A DNA stretch of 64,000 nucleotides from G963663525 sp963663525. GTDB taxonomy: Bacteria; Myxococcota_A; SURF-8; G963663525. The translations under genes and the position numbers were made by a program. The notes below the pieces were generated by a model. The model saw only the letters and a list, made by a program, of their open reading frames with translations, searched no databases and was not told the DNA's origin. Every line of letters begins with the position of its first letter. Position 1 is the stretch's first letter. Shown piece after piece: positions 43,506-52,579 of this stretch. Location: contig CAXXHC010000001.1 in NCBI GenBank assembly GCA_963663525.2, positions 1,302,001-1,366,000 of the forward strand. Reading direction: 5' to 3'.

Positions 43506-45016
43506 GGCAACACCACTTTTCCGTTAAGCTCTTTGGCAAGCTGTTTGGCCTTCCCCAGCTTTGTTTCATCATCAAGCAACACGAAAACTCTTTTCTTGTT
43601 GTCCTGATAGACCTTTGGATCATACGAAATATGCTTGGTAGCTTTTTTCTTTTTCCCTTGCTTGTCGTTGTCTTCAACTTCAATTTGCTTTTTCAGTTCC
43701 TTCGTTTTTGCAGGAAGCCTTCGGGGCAAGACTTGCCATTCATATTTTATTTTGTGAGGGAATGTCTTCAGGTTCGGTTCCGTGAACGTTGGATTGGGAG
43801 CCTGATTCAGGTCAAGGGCGTCTTCTGCAAAAACGTCATTGAGCAAAACTGTTTCTTCCTTAACGACTTCTCTGATACCGTCGCGAAGACTAGAATTGGC
43901 TAACAGGATTTGACCAACATGCTCTTTCCGTTGCATTGCAGGTTCGTATTGCCATGGGAATTCTGCAATCCAGCTATCCAGTATATCTTTCAGATTCAGG
44001 CTGTCTTGATCCGAAAGAAGAACACCGACTTCAAAACCGTAATCCAAGCCGCTCGATTCAAGATTGGCTGTCATTACCATTGCACCGGCATCTGTATAAA
44101 TGGCCTTTGCATGGAGTTTGTCATGAGCCAGAACACGGATCTCCGCCTCCTTTAGCGCGGTAACGGTGCCCATGATCGCTGGCCTTGGCCTGGTCAATAC
44201 GGTGACGGGTATACCCTCTTCGGCCTTCTTTATTAGTGCCTGAACGACTGGATGATCCGAGGATAGACCGTAGGTGGATATCAGAATTTCCTGCCTTGCG
44301 TTTTCGATCAGGTTCAAAACCACTGAACGAATACTCGTATCGCGCTGAGTGGTTACTACAATGTCGCTTTTCGAGGGGGCGGGAGGGATCTTCGGCGGCG
44401 GTGTAACTTCTGAAAGTCGATTTTTCTCAACGAGTTCTTGTTCAGATTCCGTCCAGAATATTTTTGCAAACCAATCCGCGAGACTTCTGGCACTTTTCGG
44501 CGAAAGTCGTACAGCCAGTTCAACGGATTTTTTAAGAGCGAGATTGAAGTTTGCCGTGGATATCCACCCATGGGGATTCGATTGAGGATCAGTGATAATG
44601 AATTTGGCATGAAAATGCTCAGCCGATCTAAGTAACACTTTACCGACAAGTCGATTCAGCAATTCTTTATGCTCAGCCACCATCCTGGCATCAAACTCGT
44701 CGTCTTCCTTCACTAGTGAGGCTACCCGATTTTTTGATGCGGTCAGGGCGTAGACGCGAACACCTCTATCGTGTGCTTGTAACATAGCCTCGGAGATGTC
44801 CTCATCCGACAATAAAAAAGATGAAAGTAGTACCACCTCATTCGCAGCATCAATGGTTTCAATAAATCGCTGATGAAGCTCTCCGTTGGGTCCTACCCTT
44901 TGGATGTTTCCATGAACTGCGCCCGAGTCTGGACTGGTGGCGTTTCTTCGAAGCCAACATGGAGGCAGCAACTCGTGTATTTCCTCAATTTTATTTTTCT
45001 TTATGGGTTTGGTCAT
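43502..45016 (-). CDS. PLD-family phosphodiesterase/nuclease protein
   Basis: The 504-residue protein carries two phospholipase-D-type HKD motifs: HFHAKFIITD with STANFN (His136, Lys138) and KLHAKAIYTD with TANLESSG (near 300). Both halves are needed to form one active site, so this is a complete bilobed PLD enzyme. A charged Lys-rich linker and an alpha/beta tail (RVFVLLDDETKLGKAKQLA) follow. The start is ATG 45016, which forms TAATG with the upstream stop and lies 5 bases behind GGAGG; an in-frame TTG at 45028 is less likely. Such enzymes in helicase operons usually cut DNA or RNA. Confidence 0.85.
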   Translation of the reverse strand: MTKPIKKNKIEEIHELLPPCWLRRNATSPDSGAVHGNIQRVGPNGELHQRFIETIDAANEVVLLSSFLLSDEDISEAMLQAHDRGVRVYALTASKNRVASLVKEDDEFDARMVAEHKELLNRLVGKVLLRSAEHFHAKFIITDPQSNPHGWISTANFNLALKKSVELAVRLSPKSARSLADWFAKIFWTESEQELVEKNRLSEVTPPPKIPPAPSKSDIVVTTQRDTSIRSVVLNLIENARQEILISTYGLSSDHPVVQALIKKAEEGIPVTVLTRPRPAIMGTVTALKEAEIRVLAHDKLHAKAIYTDAGAMVMTANLESSGLDYGFEVGVLLSDQDSLNLKDILDSWIAEFPWQYEPAMQRKEHVGQILLANSSLRDGIREVVKEETVLLNDVFAEDALDLNQAPNPTFTEPNLKTFPHKIKYEWQVLPRRLPAKTKELKKQIEVEDNDKQGKKKKATKHISYDPKVYQDNKKRVFVLLDDETKLGKAKQLAKELNGKVVLP

Positions 45017-46248
45017 TAGTCCCTCCAAAGTCCGAGATCATATGGGGCCAGCAGGAATCGGGAAACAGAGGACTTGGAATTCTCCATGGCGATCTCTAAC
45101 AATTCCTGCGATTTTTTCGGATTGGGCTGGTGATAGGGGAAGCGCTTCATCACTTCCTTCCGGGTCTGCTCCAGGCTTTCCGGTGTCTGGTAGGATTTGA
45201 TGGCCTGCATCTGCAACCATTGACACCATTTGGTCGCCTCATCATCATTCATGGGAACAAGATCAACCTGATGCAGAATCGTTTCATCAAATCGGCCCAG
45301 ATTGAAATCCTTGCCTTCCTCGGCAGGTTGCCAGAATGCAACTCGTGATTCTGTGTAGCTTGTGAGCGAAATTGAAGAGACTGAAATGTCCTTTTTCATC
45401 GTCAGTTTCTCAGATTCTCCAAGCGTTCGATCAAAAGGCGTCGGTAGAATCAAAACCCTTTCTTCGTCGAAGTATCTTTGAATGAGGCTCTCCTCTTGAC
45501 CCGATCCATGAGCGGCCAGTTTAATCCACAGATCTTCGTAGGAGAGTTCTTCAAGATTTAAAGGAAGTTGGAGTTTGTGATCTACCTCAAGCAAGCCTTT
45601 CTGGCTTACATGTCTGTTGAGCTTGCCTCTCAACATTACCGAAGGCTCTCCGTCCTTGGGCCACTCAAGCAAAAGATAGATTTCTTTCGTTTCCGCCTTG
45701 AAGCCGGATTTCGCCAATTCCAATATCTGAAACAGATTCCCATTGACGATGGATGTAAAAAATTCTGTTTGAGATAGCGCCCGACTGATTTGTGGGGGAA
45801 TGCGAGTGTCGGTGTCGCGATTTCCGTTTCCGTTGTAGAGCTTATTTCGTTCTTCATAAGCCTTGACACCTTCAAAACGCTCAATGTGAACGACAGGTGA
45901 GTCGAGCAACGGGTCTTCAGCGAAGTAAATTCGCCACAAACCTTCCTCCGGAACCAGAATCATATCTTCTTCGAGCGCCTTTCGCCCTGCATCGCTAAGC
46001 GTCGCGGAGCCTTTGTTTCCATCCCGTTCAAGCAGACCTAATTGAATGCAGCGCTCTATGACCCGCCATCCGATCTGACTCGGCAGGTTGCCTAGTAGTT
46101 CGCGAACCACATCTTCTCCATTGATGGGTCGTCCCAGATCCGCAGCAAGACGGACTACAGCGAGAAATTCCGGGCGCTCCTGCCCACGTGCTATCGTCCC
46201 TTCCACCTCAAACGTTTGGATATCTACTTTTCGTCTAAGTTTGATCAT
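45016..46248 (-). CDS. Hypothetical protein with winged-helix-like N-terminus
   Basis: Residues about 15-90 suggest a winged helix (EFLAVVRLAADLGRPINGED, VIERCIQLGLLERDG, ATLSDAGRKAL). The rest is a 300-residue alpha/beta region without a motif I know (EEGLWRIYFAEDPLLDSPVV; LTSYTESRVAFWQP). ATG 46248 is preferred over GTG 46263, with GGGGG upstream. The gene sits between the helicase and the PLD enzyme with almost no spacing, so it is probably a subunit or DNA-contact partner of that complex. Confidence 0.65.
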   Translation of the reverse strand: MIKLRRKVDIQTFEVEGTIARGQERPEFLAVVRLAADLGRPINGEDVVRELLGNLPSQIGWRVIERCIQLGLLERDGNKGSATLSDAGRKALEEDMILVPEEGLWRIYFAEDPLLDSPVVHIERFEGVKAYEERNKLYNGNGNRDTDTRIPPQISRALSQTEFFTSIVNGNLFQILELAKSGFKAETKEIYLLLEWPKDGEPSVMLRGKLNRHVSQKGLLEVDHKLQLPLNLEELSYEDLWIKLAAHGSGQEESLIQRYFDEERVLILPTPFDRTLGESEKLTMKKDISVSSISLTSYTESRVAFWQPAEEGKDFNLGRFDETILHQVDLVPMNDDEATKWCQWLQMQAIKSYQTPESLEQTRKEVMKRFPYHQPNPKKSQELLEIAMENSKSSVSRFLLAPYDLGLWRD

Positions 46249-46253
46249 CTTTA

Positions 46254-49037
46254 TTACCCCCACGAAATATCACTGGCGTAATGCTTGGAATTGGCGAGTT
46301 CCTTTAGCAGTTGCGATTTATTTTGTTCCTTGAAATACGTCTGATGACCGATGAGCACGATTTGATATCGGGCACGCGTAAGCGCTACATTCAGACGGTT
46401 CGGACTGTTTAAAAATCCTGTTGTTCCACTCTTAACAAAGGACAGGAACACCACATCCGCCTCATGCCCCTGGAATCGATCCACGGTGCAAAGCGTGATA
46501 TGAACAGTAGCTTTGCCTTTGGGCAGATGGAAGTTGCGACTGTTCCCATATTGTCCAGTAATCTCCTGTAACCGTTCACGAAGCTCTGATTCTTGGCCTC
46601 GATAGAACGTCAGGATGGCAACCTCCCATTTCTGTCTGTCTTTTCGGGGATTGTCCTTCGCCCACTTAACAAAAGCCAGAAGCTCCTTGAGAACAATATC
46701 AGCCTCAGAAGTGTTGATGTTTCCTCTGCGCTTGCCTCCCCCTTTCGGATTTACATCGATCCACAAAGCTCTTTTCGCATATCTGCTATAGCTCCATTCC
46801 CAGGCCGACAAAACTGCCTTAGAATCTCTCAACAAAGAGCTCGATTCCATAATCTTGTGAAGTTCAGCCTCTCTGTCGGAAAGAGGCTCTACTTTCGTAT
46901 AGAATTGATCCCGTGAAAAAGCAGAAATGTGAGGATGCATGCGATGTTGAAAGCTCAGCGACACAAGTCGCTTTCTTAGATGTTGGGCAGGAAGGCCATC
47001 CGTTAAGGCCACAGCATCACGCTGTTTCTCAAGGCGCTCGAAGCCAGTCTGAAGCAGTTCCAGTATGGACGGTAAAGCTACTCGGCGAACGGTTCTGATC
47101 TCACGCAATAGAGCATCTTGGGGACTCTCTCCATTTCTAAGTCGTCGTTTGTCGCTGCGATCATTTTCTTCAAGAGCCTTCGGTATCAATGCCTGGATCT
47201 GGTCCTCATAGTTTTTTCGCTCATCCTTGTTTTGCCGCAGTTCGTAAGACCTGATCAAGCGCCAGGCCATTTCGCTACCCCAAATGGGTTCATCCTCTTC
47301 GAAGATCCTCCGCTTGCGACGCTTCCCTTCGGATGTCCGGTATGCCTGTCTTGCCGCTTCCCAGCCTGGAAGAGCGGGAAGTTCACCACCTACGGCTTGC
47401 AAATCGATGGGCAGGCGGTGTTCGAAAGAATTGATGACTCCTGCATTTCCGATAACGAGGTCGGCGTATAGCAACTCTGGGATACAACCATCAATACCGT
47501 TAAGAGAAATTTCAGAACAGGAGTTCAGGTCGATAAAATGAGCATTACGTGCAGAAGCTTCGGCGACAGCAATCTCGTGATTATTTTCATCCGTTGCCAG
47601 CAATGTGCGCAAGAAGGGATGTCTTTGAGGGCCAGGTGCGGCGAGAAATGCATGAACGGCAGCGCTTGCTTGTTTGTCTGAAATCAGTCCTCTTAGATTG
47701 TCAGCCAGTTCCGACTCCTCTACGTAAGGTGACAACTGTTTTATATCGCCTACAACAACCCATCGCTTCGCGTGCAAAGCCGGTACTAGAAACTCTGTAA
47801 AAGTCGTTTTACTGGCTTCATCAAGAATCATGATGTCAAATGGTTCAGAAGACTGACCGTTTCGTGAGGCTTTGATAGCAGGATGCTGCAAAATCCCGAT
47901 TGTAGTACCGCACACTACATTGGCAGATTCCAGAATGAGTCGCTCGATTGATGCGGCCCCTTCCTTGCCTTTCAGTGTCCTTCTAAGGTGATTTCTCGCT
48001 TCATTCCCGGCTGGATCGATATCACCAGGATCATCCAGAAAATCAAGCAATTCGCTACGCCAGGTATGGAGCAGGTTTTTGTAGATCCATGGGATAATTC
48101 CATCCGAGGTCACGCGGCCTTCGTCGCCAATACGGACGGGTAGAAAAAGGCTTTCGTCAGAATGATCATCCTGATGCTCAAGTAGGCGCTCCAATACATT
48201 ATCCACCGCAACGTGAGTCGAAGCAACCAGAAGAATACGCTTGCCCTGGAGAACCAGTTGAGCGATTAATTCGCAGATCGCGGTGGTTTTTCCGGACCCG
48301 GGAGGACCCTCTAGTAAAGCGAAGTCGGGAGTTGCCATCGCGATCGCGACAAATCGACGTTGTTCGTCCGTCCCCTCGCGAACAGGCGAGTCATTCTTTG
48401 TCTTTAAAAACATCCAATCGCCATCTGCAATCTCGTGGACATCAACATCGCTCCAGATCGGAGAGGTCGAGGTCAGGCGAACCAGTGGTGCAAGTCGGCT
48501 GGATGGCTTGTTCTCAAGATCCCACACAGCATGAAGTTGGCGATCAAGCGTGTATGTATTGGGCCGGAGCCAGATTAGATCTCCATCTGGCAGTTCGTCA
48601 AGCAGTATGGCTCGACCTTCACGATCAAAATCGACTTTTCGGATAAAGAAATCTTTCCGACAACTCTCGTCGTCGTAAACTTCCGTGCAATTCAAGAAGG
48701 CATCGAAGGTGTCGTCGGGTTCTTCCTGCCGCCAAGGTGGCGGCTCCAGCACGATCCATTGACCAGAAGGTTTTACTGGTTTTTTTCTATTGCGCCGTTT
48801 CCTGGCGTTTTTAGCGCGCTCAAGTTTTTGTTGATAGCGTTGTTCAAGCCTTTCCTCAAAGATTTTTTCTTCCTCTTTTTCGGGCTTCCGCCATCCAAGA
48901 ACCAGTTTTCGTTCCTTCTCAGCTTCGATCGCAGTCTTTAAAAAGTCCTGATAAGGGCGAAGTTGGGCTCCGACCTGTTTGATGGCCTGTTGCCATTGTC
49001 CAACCCCTTCAAGCCCCATGTAGTATTGCTTAGACAT
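46254..49037 (-). CDS. SF1 (Upf1/Dna2-like) helicase
   Basis: The 927-residue protein has an N-terminal basic coiled coil (about 45-85), a beta-rich region, and an SF1B helicase core: Walker A LEGPPGSGKTT (about 244-254), motif Ia LVASTHVAVDNVLERL, motif II IMILDEASKT (about 400), motif III VVVGDIKQLSP, and motifs V-VI TVDRFQGHEADVV and LNVALTRARYQIVLIGH (about 852-890). It should unwind nucleic acid 5' to 3'. It is the first gene of a four-gene operon with a winged-helix-like protein, PLD enzyme and CARF regulator. ATG 49037 follows GGAGG (TTGGAGGATAAACTGG). Confidence 0.88.
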   Translation of the reverse strand: MSKQYYMGLEGVGQWQQAIKQVGAQLRPYQDFLKTAIEAEKERKLVLGWRKPEKEEEKIFEERLEQRYQQKLERAKNARKRRNRKKPVKPSGQWIVLEPPPWRQEEPDDTFDAFLNCTEVYDDESCRKDFFIRKVDFDREGRAILLDELPDGDLIWLRPNTYTLDRQLHAVWDLENKPSSRLAPLVRLTSTSPIWSDVDVHEIADGDWMFLKTKNDSPVREGTDEQRRFVAIAMATPDFALLEGPPGSGKTTAICELIAQLVLQGKRILLVASTHVAVDNVLERLLEHQDDHSDESLFLPVRIGDEGRVTSDGIIPWIYKNLLHTWRSELLDFLDDPGDIDPAGNEARNHLRRTLKGKEGAASIERLILESANVVCGTTIGILQHPAIKASRNGQSSEPFDIMILDEASKTTFTEFLVPALHAKRWVVVGDIKQLSPYVEESELADNLRGLISDKQASAAVHAFLAAPGPQRHPFLRTLLATDENNHEIAVAEASARNAHFIDLNSCSEISLNGIDGCIPELLYADLVIGNAGVINSFEHRLPIDLQAVGGELPALPGWEAARQAYRTSEGKRRKRRIFEEDEPIWGSEMAWRLIRSYELRQNKDERKNYEDQIQALIPKALEENDRSDKRRLRNGESPQDALLREIRTVRRVALPSILELLQTGFERLEKQRDAVALTDGLPAQHLRKRLVSLSFQHRMHPHISAFSRDQFYTKVEPLSDREAELHKIMESSSLLRDSKAVLSAWEWSYSRYAKRALWIDVNPKGGGKRRGNINTSEADIVLKELLAFVKWAKDNPRKDRQKWEVAILTFYRGQESELRERLQEITGQYGNSRNFHLPKGKATVHITLCTVDRFQGHEADVVFLSFVKSGTTGFLNSPNRLNVALTRARYQIVLIGHQTYFKEQNKSQLLKELANSKHYASDISWG

Positions 49038-49072
49038 CCAGTTTATCCTCCAAGCACAGCGCCATACACACT

Positions 49073-49088
49073 GGCGATAGCTATGCCT
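49073..49088 (-). promoter_or_regulatory. Candidate sigma-54 promoter of the helicase operon
   Basis: On the minus strand AGGCAT and TCGCC place GG and GC ten bases apart, as in a -24/-12 promoter. It lies 36 bases before the helicase ATG. The operon itself encodes a sigma-54 activator. The match is partial (TTGC replaced by TCGC). Confidence 0.4.
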
Positions 49089-49150
49089 TTCCCGGTATAT
49101 TGTGATTGTCCGGTTTTCTCCAGCGTGGAATAATTATCAGTAATGCTGTG

Positions 49151-49186
49151 TGGCAAGACTTTACCATAATTGGCAACATAATGCCA
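49151..49186. promoter_or_regulatory. Two tandem TGGCAA dyads, candidate activator-binding sites
   Basis: TGGCAAGACTTTACCA (49151-49166) and TGGCAACATAATGCCA (49171-49186) are similar dyads with 20-bp centre spacing, so they face the same side of the helix. They lie 63-113 bases upstream of the candidate -24/-12 promoter, the usual distance for enhancer sites of sigma-54 activators. Confidence 0.5.
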
Positions 49187-49281
49187 GTTTAAGTCAGCGC
49201 TCATGTCGTCACTTTCCCTTTACAACCCCGCATTTTCTTCATGCATTGGGTATTATCAATTTCAGCCGCATTTCACACTGT

Positions 49282-49557
49282 CTATGCAGCTTTCCAATAT
49301 TTTGGAATACGTGGCGAGTGCTGAACCGTAACCAGAGAGCCGTCTTGCGCAAGAATGCAAGCCTGATTCTTGAGGTCGCTTAGATCAACACCCAGCTGTT
49401 TTGCGGACCTTATCGCCTTTTTTCCGGCATGGTAAGCGATACATCCTTTCCCTGCATAGAATCTTTTTCCAAAGCAAATCAATTTTTTGATATTGCTTTG
49501 GGAGATCCCTCTCTGCTGACTACGTTTTTCTGAGTGCAAAGTGAGTTTCAGTTCCAT
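49282..49557 (-). CDS. DUF4258-type small protein (possible toxin)
   Basis: The 91-residue protein starts with LHSEKRSQQRGISQSNIKKL, the Arg-x2-QRG signature of the DUF4258 family, small RelE/BrnT-like proteins often found as toxin-like genes. A central AYHAGKKAIRSAKQLGV and CILAQDGSLVTVQHS complete the fold. ATG 49557 follows AAGGAGG. No antitoxin gene is visible next to it, and its downstream end points at the helicase promoter region. Toxin function is unproven. Confidence 0.65.
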   Translation of the reverse strand: MELKLTLHSEKRSQQRGISQSNIKKLICFGKRFYAGKGCIAYHAGKKAIRSAKQLGVDLSDLKNQACILAQDGSLVTVQHSPRIPKYWKAA

Positions 49558-49786
49558 TTTTAGCCTCCTTGCATTTCTGAGTCTTGTGTAGAAACAAGCC
49601 AGTCAACGCTTGCCAAAACAGAATTGCAATGGGTATGCCATTATCTGGAGGGCTGTAACTGGTTGTAATTACTTATATCTGTCGGCGGGTGGGAGTTGAT
49701 TGAGTGGCAATAAAACGCCAAACTAGGCTAAATATAGCCAGATCTAATCGGCATTCATGTTTCTAAATATTCTTGAGATAGCCATA

Positions 49787-51853
49787 TTAGAGTTGCATTT
49801 CATTCAGCTTGCTGGCAATGCGTTGATAATCTTCTTCGGTGAATGCCGCCGGATTCTTTGGCCTTGTTTCACGCCAGGTGTAGGCATCCATGGTGAACCC
49901 TAAAAGCTTTGCAAACTCTCGCTGAGTGTATCCTAGATGTTCTCGGAGTTGCTTCAGTCGCTCCCAAGGCAGGCTGGACTCGTCGGGAGCGGGGATACCC
50001 ATCAAATCGCCATAGGCAACCCCGAAGTAGTCGGCGAGCCTTCGTCCGATTGTCGCTTTCGGGGGTACGTCTCTTCTCTCCCAATTTGCGATGGATGTCG
50101 GGTTCACGTCGATAGCTTTCGCCAGTTCCTTCTTCGTCAAGCCGATGCGCTCTCGCAGATGAGTGATGCGCTCGGCGACCGTCCCGAACTGACTCATCGG
50201 CTTCATCTTCTTTGGCTCCGGCGTGACTTCGAGTTTGTAGATCGGAGCTTCCCGGTCTATTTCCGCCAGTTCTGCCGCATTTTTAAACACCTCGGTCATC
50301 ACTGGTTGGTAGACCGAGATATCCAAGTGACCATCAGGATGGAGGACGATGTGGTCGACGATATTCTGCAGGATGTATTTCTGCTCCTTGATGGAAAGCG
50401 CGTTGAATGACTCTCGGAATACGTCAAATTTCTCCCCCACTACGACCGGGTCGAATGCTCCTGATTCGATGGCCGCAAGCTTCGTCTTTATCTCGTCTAA
50501 CTGTACAGAGATGATGGATCGCTCCGAACGAAGCGCCCGGGCGCGCCGTGCAAAATCGTTCTTTTCCATCATGCCTTCTTCATAAGCATCCGCGATCCGA
50601 GTGAGCTTTGAGTCGATCTCCGCCAACCTGCCTGCAAACGCTTCTTTATCGTTTTTCAGCTTGGCGGTCTCCTCGGTGGACGAGTTGAGCAGGGCCTTCG
50701 CATGATTGACGATCGGTGCGGGATCGTGAACGATTTTGGCTAATGTGTCGAGAACCAGATTCTCGACAGGTCCGGCTTGCGTCATTCGGTGATCGCATAC
50801 GTCTTTTCCTTTTTGGAGATGGTTGTAGCAGATGTAGTAGAAATAAATTTTTCCGATGCGCTTTCCGTTTTTCATTTTTACGATACGTCGACCATGCATG
50901 TGGCCACCGCAAACAGAACATCTTAGCAGGCCTCCGAGAAGGTATTGCGATTCCCTTGCGTGAGGATGGATGCCATCTCCGCTTTCAAGCAACTCGTTGG
51001 CCTTATACCAAGTCTCGTCATCAATGATTGCAGACACCGCTCCTTCCACAATGATCCATTCCTTCTTCGGTCGTGGACGCGACGTGGTTCCAACCATTTT
51101 GCGTTTGTTCCAGCAAGCCGCGCCTCGATAAAGCGGATTCGAAATCATCCGCTTGATCGTAGCACCTGTGAAGGACTTGGCGTATCTGGGCTTTGCCTCC
51201 ATCGCGTTCATGCGCACGGCGACGGCGCGCAAGCTATGGAACCGAAGATAGTCCTGATACATCTGCCGGACGAACGGTGCCTCTTTCTCGTTGACCACCA
51301 GGTTTTCGTCCGAAACCTTGAATCCGAAGGGAATAACGCCGCCGTTCCATTTGCCTTTTTTCGCATGCTCGACCATGTTTTCGCGCGTTCGTTCCGCGAT
51401 CATATCCCTCTCGAACTGAGCAAAGGAGCCGAGGATGTTCAGGGTCAAGCGACCCATTGGGGTCGATGTGTCGAACTGCTGGCTTATTGAAATGAACGCC
51501 ACATTGAGTTGCTCAAGATCCTGTATGAGATAGAGCAAATCGGATAAGTTACGCGAGATGCGGTCGATTTTCGCGACAACCACTACGTTGAATTTCTCTT
51601 CTCGTGCATCGGTCAGCATTTTCTGGAATGCGGGTCTGTTCTCGGTATAGGCTCCCGACAGTCCGGCATCCGTGTAAATCTCGTGGACGTTGATATCATG
51701 AAAGGCGCAGTAATCCCGCAACTGCTTTTCCTGGGTGCCGAGTGACTCCGCATCGACCTGCATCTCCGTTGAGACACGGGTATAGAGCGCGGCCTTCTGC
51801 TTGATGGCCTCGTCGCTTTGTATCTGTTGTCGTCGTTTTGATCGTCTGCTCAT
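49787..51853 (-). CDS. Large serine recombinase (probable integrase) with two C-terminal HTH motifs
   Basis: The 688-residue protein has the catalytic domain ALYTRVSTEMQVDAESLGTQ (Ser28), KIDRISRNLSDLLYL and ERDMIAERTRENM, then the recombinase domain (IKRMISNPLYRGAACW), a zinc ribbon (LLRCSVCGGHMHG and CYNHLQKGKDVCDH), a coiled coil (about 410-470), and at the C-terminus two XRE-like HTH units (LTKKELAKAIDVNPTSIANW; YTQREFAKLLGFTM). ATG 51853 is the sensible start; the open frame to 51970 lacks similarity. It lies at the left end of a phage-like operon that runs the other way, so it probably integrates that element. Confidence 0.9.
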   Translation of the reverse strand: MSRRSKRRQQIQSDEAIKQKAALYTRVSTEMQVDAESLGTQEKQLRDYCAFHDINVHEIYTDAGLSGAYTENRPAFQKMLTDAREEKFNVVVVAKIDRISRNLSDLLYLIQDLEQLNVAFISISQQFDTSTPMGRLTLNILGSFAQFERDMIAERTRENMVEHAKKGKWNGGVIPFGFKVSDENLVVNEKEAPFVRQMYQDYLRFHSLRAVAVRMNAMEAKPRYAKSFTGATIKRMISNPLYRGAACWNKRKMVGTTSRPRPKKEWIIVEGAVSAIIDDETWYKANELLESGDGIHPHARESQYLLGGLLRCSVCGGHMHGRRIVKMKNGKRIGKIYFYYICYNHLQKGKDVCDHRMTQAGPVENLVLDTLAKIVHDPAPIVNHAKALLNSSTEETAKLKNDKEAFAGRLAEIDSKLTRIADAYEEGMMEKNDFARRARALRSERSIISVQLDEIKTKLAAIESGAFDPVVVGEKFDVFRESFNALSIKEQKYILQNIVDHIVLHPDGHLDISVYQPVMTEVFKNAAELAEIDREAPIYKLEVTPEPKKMKPMSQFGTVAERITHLRERIGLTKKELAKAIDVNPTSIANWERRDVPPKATIGRRLADYFGVAYGDLMGIPAPDESSLPWERLKQLREHLGYTQREFAKLLGFTMDAYTWRETRPKNPAAFTEEDYQRIASKLNEMQL

Positions 51854-52165
51854 TCCTATAATCTTTCTGCGCGCAAGTGTTATTGGGGTCCGTTTCAGTG
51901 GTTGCTGCAATACCTTCCACACGGACATCATCAAGTCTTTCGTCAAACAAAAGAGCAACGGACGTGCCAACTCTTAAACGGCCCGATTTAAGATGTGAGC
52001 GGCTGGACTGAGGCGTGAAAAGAGGAAAAACAGGCGTTTCATTCAGCGATACTTGTGATGGACGGCAGTCCGAAAGACCCCGCCAAATCGCCGCATTCAG
52101 AATTTATGCAGGATTGTTCTTCTGTAAAATCAGTGGCTTGAGTTGCAATACAGCATTTATTCGAG

Positions 52166-52182
52166 AATTTCTGCTGGATTAC
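52166..52182 (+). repeat. 17-bp direct repeat, copy 1
   Basis: AATTTCTGCTGGATTAC is repeated exactly at 52250-52266. An inverted partial copy (AATCCAGCAAAAA) begins at 52226. Confidence 0.85.
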
Positions 52183-52249
52183 GTTTTAGTAGCGATATCG
52201 ATATATTGCGTCAACGCCACCTCTCAATCCAGCAAAAACAGGCCTTGCT

Positions 52250-52266
52250 AATTTCTGCTGGATTAC
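52250..52266 (+). repeat. 17-bp direct repeat, copy 2
   Basis: It is identical to 52166-52182, with 84 bp between starts, about eight helical turns. Confidence 0.85.
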
Positions 52267-52579
52267 CCGCCAAAAACAGATAATCCATAGCAATAACAGG
52301 CACATAACATCCTGGCACATCCATTGCTCTAGTCACTCGCCCATACATCGCACGCTCGATGTCAGCAAGTTTCAGGAAAGGGCGAATCGTGACAGGGAAA
52401 GCCTCCATCCACATCCAGGTCTTTCAAACCGAACTCGATCAGCAGACTGCCGTGAGTCAGAGCAAGGATGTTCTCGATCTGTTGGCGCAAGGACTGCTGC
52501 GCCGTATTTCCGGTTTGCCCCATCCAAACGCACATGAAGACACCCCCCGTCAATCCAAAGCAAAAGGAAAGGATGCGTC

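Larger units (their letters stand above)
51854..52579. other. Regulatory gap between recombinase and replication operon (726 bp)
   Basis: It contains the 17-bp direct repeats at 52166-52182 and 52250-52266. At 52211-52553 two overlapping minus-strand frames read like pieces of one unrecognised protein split by a frameshift (LTHGSLLIEFGLKDLDVDGG, then FPVTIRPFLKLADIERAM), but I cannot support a gene. The position between divergent genes suits an operator region. Confidence 0.45.

Noticed and set aside
49150..49186. Reading the TGGCAA dyads themselves as -24/-12 promoters
   Set aside because: On the minus strand GG and GC are nine bases apart in both, one short of the required spacing, so activator sites are more likely.
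52211..52553. Possible frameshifted leftward gene
   Set aside because: Two overlapping minus-strand frames read plausibly as one protein, but no family or start context supports them.
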